8,560 nt of DNA from Angelakisella sp. (GTDB lineage: Bacteria; Bacillota; Clostridia; Oscillospirales; Ruminococcaceae). The stretch covers positions 1-8,560 of the forward strand of contig WSMP01000066.1 in assembly GCA_013316495.1 (NCBI GenBank). Direction: 5' to 3'. Under the pieces are notes generated by a model. That model was not told the origin of the DNA. It did no database searches and saw only the letters and a program-made list of their open reading frames with translations. This document shows, piece by piece, positions 5,761-8,560 of this stretch. How positions within the stretch are numbered: the first letter of the stretch is position 1; each line of letters starts with the position of its first letter. Position numbers and translations under genes: made by a program.

Positions 5761-6885
5761 CTACAGAGTTTGGATACGGCGCAGCAGGAGTCGCGCCCGG
5801 CCCAGCCGGGGAAGGGCATAGGCGAAAAAGCCGGCATAGGCCTCACAATAATAGTTGCATCCCAGCTGCTCGCCCTCAAGAACCCGATCCCGCCGGCATC
5901 CGTTCCGGCACAGGGGGTACCACCGGCAATGGCCGCATTTTTCCGGTACGCGCCGGGAGGCTTCCACAAAGCCCAATGCCTCCCTGGCACGGTCCAAGTC
6001 CTCCCAGGCGTCGTCCTGGATGTTCCCAAGGCGGTATGCGTCCAGCCCGTAAAAATCACAGGGGTAGACGCTGCCGTCCGCCTCCACCAGATACTGCAAG
6101 CCGCAGCACCCACGCATGGAACACTGCTCCGGAGCGTGCCCCTCCAGCATCCAGAGCAGGTTGTCAAAATAGCGTACGGACCAATAGCGGCCCTGCTCCA
6201 GCTCCCGGTACCACAGGTCAAACAGTTTTTTCAAAAACTCCGCATACTGGTCCGGAGAAAGGGAGTATTCCTGGCCGCCCCGTTCCTCTTCCAGCGGGTC
6301 CAGGCAGGGAATGTACTGCTGAAACCGGAAGCCCTCCTTGCACAGGCTGGAAAAAACGCTCTGGATATGCCGGGCCAGATAGCCGGTCACTACGGTCAGG
6401 ACATTGTACTCCACACCGGACTGTTCCAGCCGGCGGGCCGCCTGCCGCACCCGGTCATAAGTCCCCTTTCCCGCCCCGTCCAAACGGAAACGGTTGTGGC
6501 ACTCCCGGCTGCCGTCCAGGGACAGGCCCGCCAGAAAGCGGTTCTCTTTGAAAAAGCGGCACCACTCCTGGTCCAGCAGCGTTCCATTCGTTTGGATGGC
6601 ATAGTAGACCGCCAGGTTGGGAGGGGCGGTTTTTTTTACATGGGCGGCGAAGTCCCGGAAGAAATCCAATCCCGCCAGGGTGGGTTCCCCTCCCTGGAAC
6701 AGGAATGTGACCGATCCCTCGGCTGCCTCCACCGCCTTCTCGATCAAAGCGTGGCTCACCGCCTCCGGCATCCGGCCGTAATTGGGAATCGTGCGGGCCT
6801 TTGCCTCGTCGGCATAAAAGCAATACGCGCAGCGCAGGTTGCATCCGCTGGAAGCGGGCTTTAGTAAAATGCTCAGGGGCGGCAT
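5761..6885 (-). CDS. Anaerobic sulfatase-maturating enzyme (anSME), radical SAM/SPASM
   Basis: A 374-residue radical-SAM enzyme that oxidises the active-site Cys or Ser of a sulfatase to C-alpha-formylglycine in the cytoplasm. The AdoMet cluster motif is CNLRCAYC (Cys15, 19, 22), followed by FQGGEPTLAG (63-72), the SAM-binding GGEP. The C-terminal SPASM-type region provides ligands for two auxiliary 4Fe-4S clusters: Cys255, 261, 276 and 330 for one, and Cys317, 320, 326 and 347 for the other. Asp277, next to Cys276, corresponds to the catalytic base proposed in the Clostridium perfringens enzyme, as I recall its numbering. No key residue is missing and length fits the family (about 370). ATG 6885 has AAGGAGG 7 nt upstream. 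It is the last intact gene of the sulfatase operon, 36 nt after the regulator. An A8 run occurs in codons 83-86 (plus-strand T8 at 6630-6637). Confidence 0.95.
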   Translation of the reverse strand: MPPLSILLKPASSGCNLRCAYCFYADEAKARTIPNYGRMPEAVSHALIEKAVEAAEGSVTFLFQGGEPTLAGLDFFRDFAAHVKKTAPPNLAVYYAIQTNGTLLDQEWCRFFKENRFLAGLSLDGSRECHNRFRLDGAGKGTYDRVRQAARRLEQSGVEYNVLTVVTGYLARHIQSVFSSLCKEGFRFQQYIPCLDPLEEERGGQEYSLSPDQYAEFLKKLFDLWYRELEQGRYWSVRYFDNLLWMLEGHAPEQCSMRGCCGLQYLVEADGSVYPCDFYGLDAYRLGNIQDDAWEDLDRAREALGFVEASRRVPEKCGHCRWYPLCRNGCRRDRVLEGEQLGCNYYCEAYAGFFAYALPRLGRARLLLRRIQTL

Positions 6886-6907
6886 GGGGCGCCCTCCTTT
6901 CCTTCTA

Positions 6908-6923
6908 AAGCGGCGCGCCGCTT
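6908..6923. repeat. Perfect 16-bp palindrome overlapping the regulator stop codon
   Basis: The sequence AAGCGGCGCGCCGCTT is identical to its reverse complement. It covers the end of the GntR-type regulator gene, including two bases of its TAA, and lies 22 bp upstream of the anSME start codon. It could be an operator: LacI/AraR-type operators are often about 16 bp with a central CG. It could also be an RNA structure, or chance in GC-rich DNA. Its inner ten bases CGGCGCGCCG occur once more, at 144-153. Confidence 0.5.
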
Positions 6924-8028
6924 ACCTTGCCTCTCTTGCGGGACCTACCGTCCTTCCCAGATAAATCTCCGGCGGCAGAACATAGGTGTAGCCCTTATCG
7001 TCGCAATCCCGGTTTCGGATCATGCGCATCAGCCGAGAGGCCACCTCCTGTCCAATGCGGTAACCCTGGTGGATGGAGCAGGTCACCCCCTCCGCCTCCC
7101 AGTCGTCGCTGGAGTAGTCGAAGCACACCAGGGAGCAGTCCTCCGGCACCCGCTTCCCCTGCTGCTCCAGCACCTGCCGGGTCAGCCGGAAGATCATGTA
7201 GTTGCAGCAGACCACCGCCGTGTAATGGGGCAGGCGCTTTAGAAACCGCCCAATGGAGCGAGCATCATACGCCTCGCTGGAGGCAAACCATTTGACGTAA
7301 TCGTCTTGATACTCCACCCCGTTTTTCTGGAGGGTGGCCGTCATACCCTGAAATTTCTCGATGCTCTGGTAGTTGTCGGAGAGGAAGATCCCGGCAATGT
7401 GCCGGTGTCCCTGCCGGATCAGCAGGCCGATCAGTTCCTCGGCGCAGCGCAGGTCGTTGACCACCACCCGGGGGCATTTCAGGTTTTTATAGTAGTTGTT
7501 GTAGAAAATGACGGGGATCCGCTTTTGATAGATTTTCTGATAGTAGTCCAGGTTGGGGTTCAGCAGGCTGGCCTTCACGCCGTCCACGATGAACCCTTGA
7601 AAGCCCTGGTTGACCACCGCCTGGAGGCAGCGGCGTTCGTTGGCAAACTTGTTGTCGGTGAGAAAAATGCGCAGATCCACCCGGTCTGGGGGCAGGATGC
7701 TTCGGATGCCCTCCATCAGGCTGGAGTTGGCGTTCCCGTCCTGGCCCTGGAGGATCAGCCCGATCTTGGTCCTTCCCTCGCTGCCCCCCGGTTCCCAGGA
7801 CAGGGCCTCCTCCTTATTGATGTATGTCCCGCTTCCCTTGACCCGGAGAAGGAGGCCCTCCTCCGCCAGCCGGCTCAGGGCCCGGCGCACGGTTTCCCGG
7901 CTGACGGAGAGCTTTCGGGTCAGGACGGTCTCCGATGGAATTTTCGTGTTGCTGGAAAACTTGTTTTCCTCAATGTAGGCCCGCACCCAGCGGTAGACCA
8001 GCTCCGACTTTCGGTCCAGTTCCTTCAT
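6922..8028 (-). CDS. GntR-HTH transcriptional regulator with LacI/PBP1-like sensor domain (AraR-like)
   Basis: A 368-residue cytoplasmic regulator. Residues about 8-72 form a GntR-type winged helix: KIPSETVLTRKLSVSRETVR holds the helix-turn-helix and KGSGTYI (64-70) the wing. Residues about 87-365 resemble the periplasmic-binding-protein-like sugar sensor of LacI-family proteins (TKIGLILQG, GFQGFIVDGV, IPVIFYNNYY, VVVNDLRCAEELIGLLIRQGHRHIAGI, VPEDCSLVCFDYS). This is the AraR architecture, where a sugar ligand releases the protein from its operator. It lies between the sulfatase gene (stop 30 nt upstream) and anSME (36 nt downstream), so it probably controls this operon in response to a sugar from a sulfated glycan (inference). 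ATG 8028 has GGAGG 5 nt upstream. The ligand is not known. Confidence 0.92.
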   Translation of the reverse strand: MKELDRKSELVYRWVRAYIEENKFSSNTKIPSETVLTRKLSVSRETVRRALSRLAEEGLLLRVKGSGTYINKEEALSWEPGGSEGRTKIGLILQGQDGNANSSLMEGIRSILPPDRVDLRIFLTDNKFANERRCLQAVVNQGFQGFIVDGVKASLLNPNLDYYQKIYQKRIPVIFYNNYYKNLKCPRVVVNDLRCAEELIGLLIRQGHRHIAGIFLSDNYQSIEKFQGMTATLQKNGVEYQDDYVKWFASSEAYDARSIGRFLKRLPHYTAVVCCNYMIFRLTRQVLEQQGKRVPEDCSLVCFDYSSDDWEAEGVTCSIHQGYRIGQEVASRLMRMIRNRDCDDKGYTYVLPPEIYLGRTVGPAREAR

Positions 8029-8058
8029 GACGTCCTCCCGGAGATCGCGCGGGCCTCC

Positions 8059-8560
8059 TCAGTCCGTAATGACGGGACGCGCCCCTTCCGCCTGCCAGAT
8101 CCAGTCCAGCAGACGCGCTCGCAGTTCCGCCTTCACCTGGGCGTAGGCGGGATCGGTCACCACGTTGTTCAGCTGGTGGGGGTCCTGTTCCATGTCATAG
8201 AGGAAGTCGTCCGCATAGCGGTCCGAGGCCGCCGCCTCTCCGCCGTTCACGCCGGGGGCATAGACGGAGTAGGTATAGCGCGCCGTGCGGATGCACCGGC
8301 CCACCCGGCTCTCGGAGATCTGCGCGAAAATCTCATTGGGTCTATTATCCGACTTTTTTTCCACAACGTCAAGAAGGTTTTCTCCGATCATGGCGCCGCC
8401 CACATCCACACCGGCCAAGGCCAGGATGGTTTTGGGCAGACTGGCGGTGCTCACCAGCTCCTCTACCGCCCGTCCGCCACGGTAGGGACCGCCGGCGATG
8501 ACCAGGGGCACGTGGAGGCAGGCGTCGTGGCAGGACCGCTTATAGTCGTCATAGCCGTTG
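8059..8560 (-). CDS. Sulfatase (sulfatase-like hydrolase), C-terminal part only
   Basis: The last 166 residues of a sulfatase whose N-terminal part, with the Cys/Ser-x-Pro-x-Arg formylglycine motif, lies beyond the right edge. The visible part begins inside the segment YKRSCHDACLHVPLVIAG, which matches the family block with a conserved Lys just before the VPL(I/V)I strand. It continues with the helix VEELVSTASLPKTILALAGV, the RTARYTYSVY strand and the terminal FLYDMEQDPHQLNNVV block, close to the common LYDLxxDPxExxNL signature near sulfatase ends. The open frame runs unbroken to the window edge, so the GTG at 8511 is not its start. It should hydrolyse a sulfate ester, probably on a glycan, after maturation by the anSME encoded downstream. 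Whether it is exported cannot be seen. An A7 run lies in the coding strand (plus-strand T7 at 8354-8360). Confidence 0.9.
   Translation of the reverse strand, partial: NGYDDYKRSCHDACLHVPLVIAGGPYRGGRAVEELVSTASLPKTILALAGVDVGGAMIGENLLDVVEKKSDNRPNEIFAQISESRVGRCIRTARYTYSVYAPGVNGGEAAASDRYADDFLYDMEQDPHQLNNVVTDPAYAQVKAELRARLLDWIWQAEGARPVITD

Noticed and set aside
5607..6221. Minus-strand frame as an independent 204-residue protein
   Set aside because: Most of it overlaps anSME out of frame and looks like a shadow. Only the part beyond the anSME stop (5607-5760) is worth noting, and that is listed as a possible remnant.
5770..6864. 364-codon plus-strand open frame opposite anSME
   Set aside because: anSME carries every expected cysteine in the other strand. 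This frame only reflects high GC at third positions.
5607..6885. anSME as a frameshifted gene that should run on to 5607
   Set aside because: The 374-residue reading has normal length for clostridial anSME and contains all cluster ligands plus a typical end, so no frameshift is needed.

Overview
The window looks like a GC-rich, anaerobic Firmicute of the gut Clostridia (Oscillospiraceae such as Flavonifractor, Lawsonibacter or Pseudoflavonifractor). This is inferred from high GC with strong GC bias at third codon positions, AGGAGG-type ribosome binding sites, a GlpP antiterminator, the UPF0237/UPF0210 pair and an oxygen-sensitive radical-SAM sulfatase maturase. Species cannot be settled from the sequence alone. 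No tRNA, rRNA, CRISPR array, insertion sequence or integrase gene was seen.

Left part (1-960): a hairpin-rich non-coding stretch, then a plus-strand XRE-cupin regulator with its own extended -10 promoter. It ends at a 13-bp stem terminator shared with the convergent operon.

Middle (957-4745, minus strand): an apparent five-gene operon read right to left from an extended -10 promoter near 4717-4745. The order is a small two-helix membrane protein, a YmfI-type SDR reductase (probable EF-P 5-aminopentanone reductase), an ACT-domain protein (UPF0237), its partner UPF0210/DUF711 protein, and an alpha/beta-hydrolase lipase. The UPF0237/UPF0210 pair is conserved but of unknown function. Its position beside an EF-P modification enzyme and a lipase is the least explained arrangement here.

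Centre-right (4756-5487, plus strand): glpP, a glycerol-3-phosphate-responsive antiterminator. Its promoter lies back to back with that of the minus-strand operon, and it has a leader of about 130 nt.

Right part (5555-8560, minus strand): a sulfatase operon, sulfatase (C-terminal part only; the gene continues past the right edge), then a GntR-HTH/LacI-like sensor regulator, then an anaerobic sulfatase-maturating enzyme (anSME). The maturase converts the sulfatase active-site Cys or Ser to formylglycine, and the regulator probably senses a sugar from a sulfated glycan such as mucin. After the anSME stop comes an orphan coding-like tail (5607-5760) ending 18 nt before a strong intrinsic terminator. 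It may be a gene remnant.

Nothing here amounts to a clearly new system. The best leads are the five-gene operon around UPF0237/UPF0210, the orphan tail before the terminator, the perfect 16-bp palindrome between regulator and maturase, and the long A runs in both sulfatase and maturase genes.
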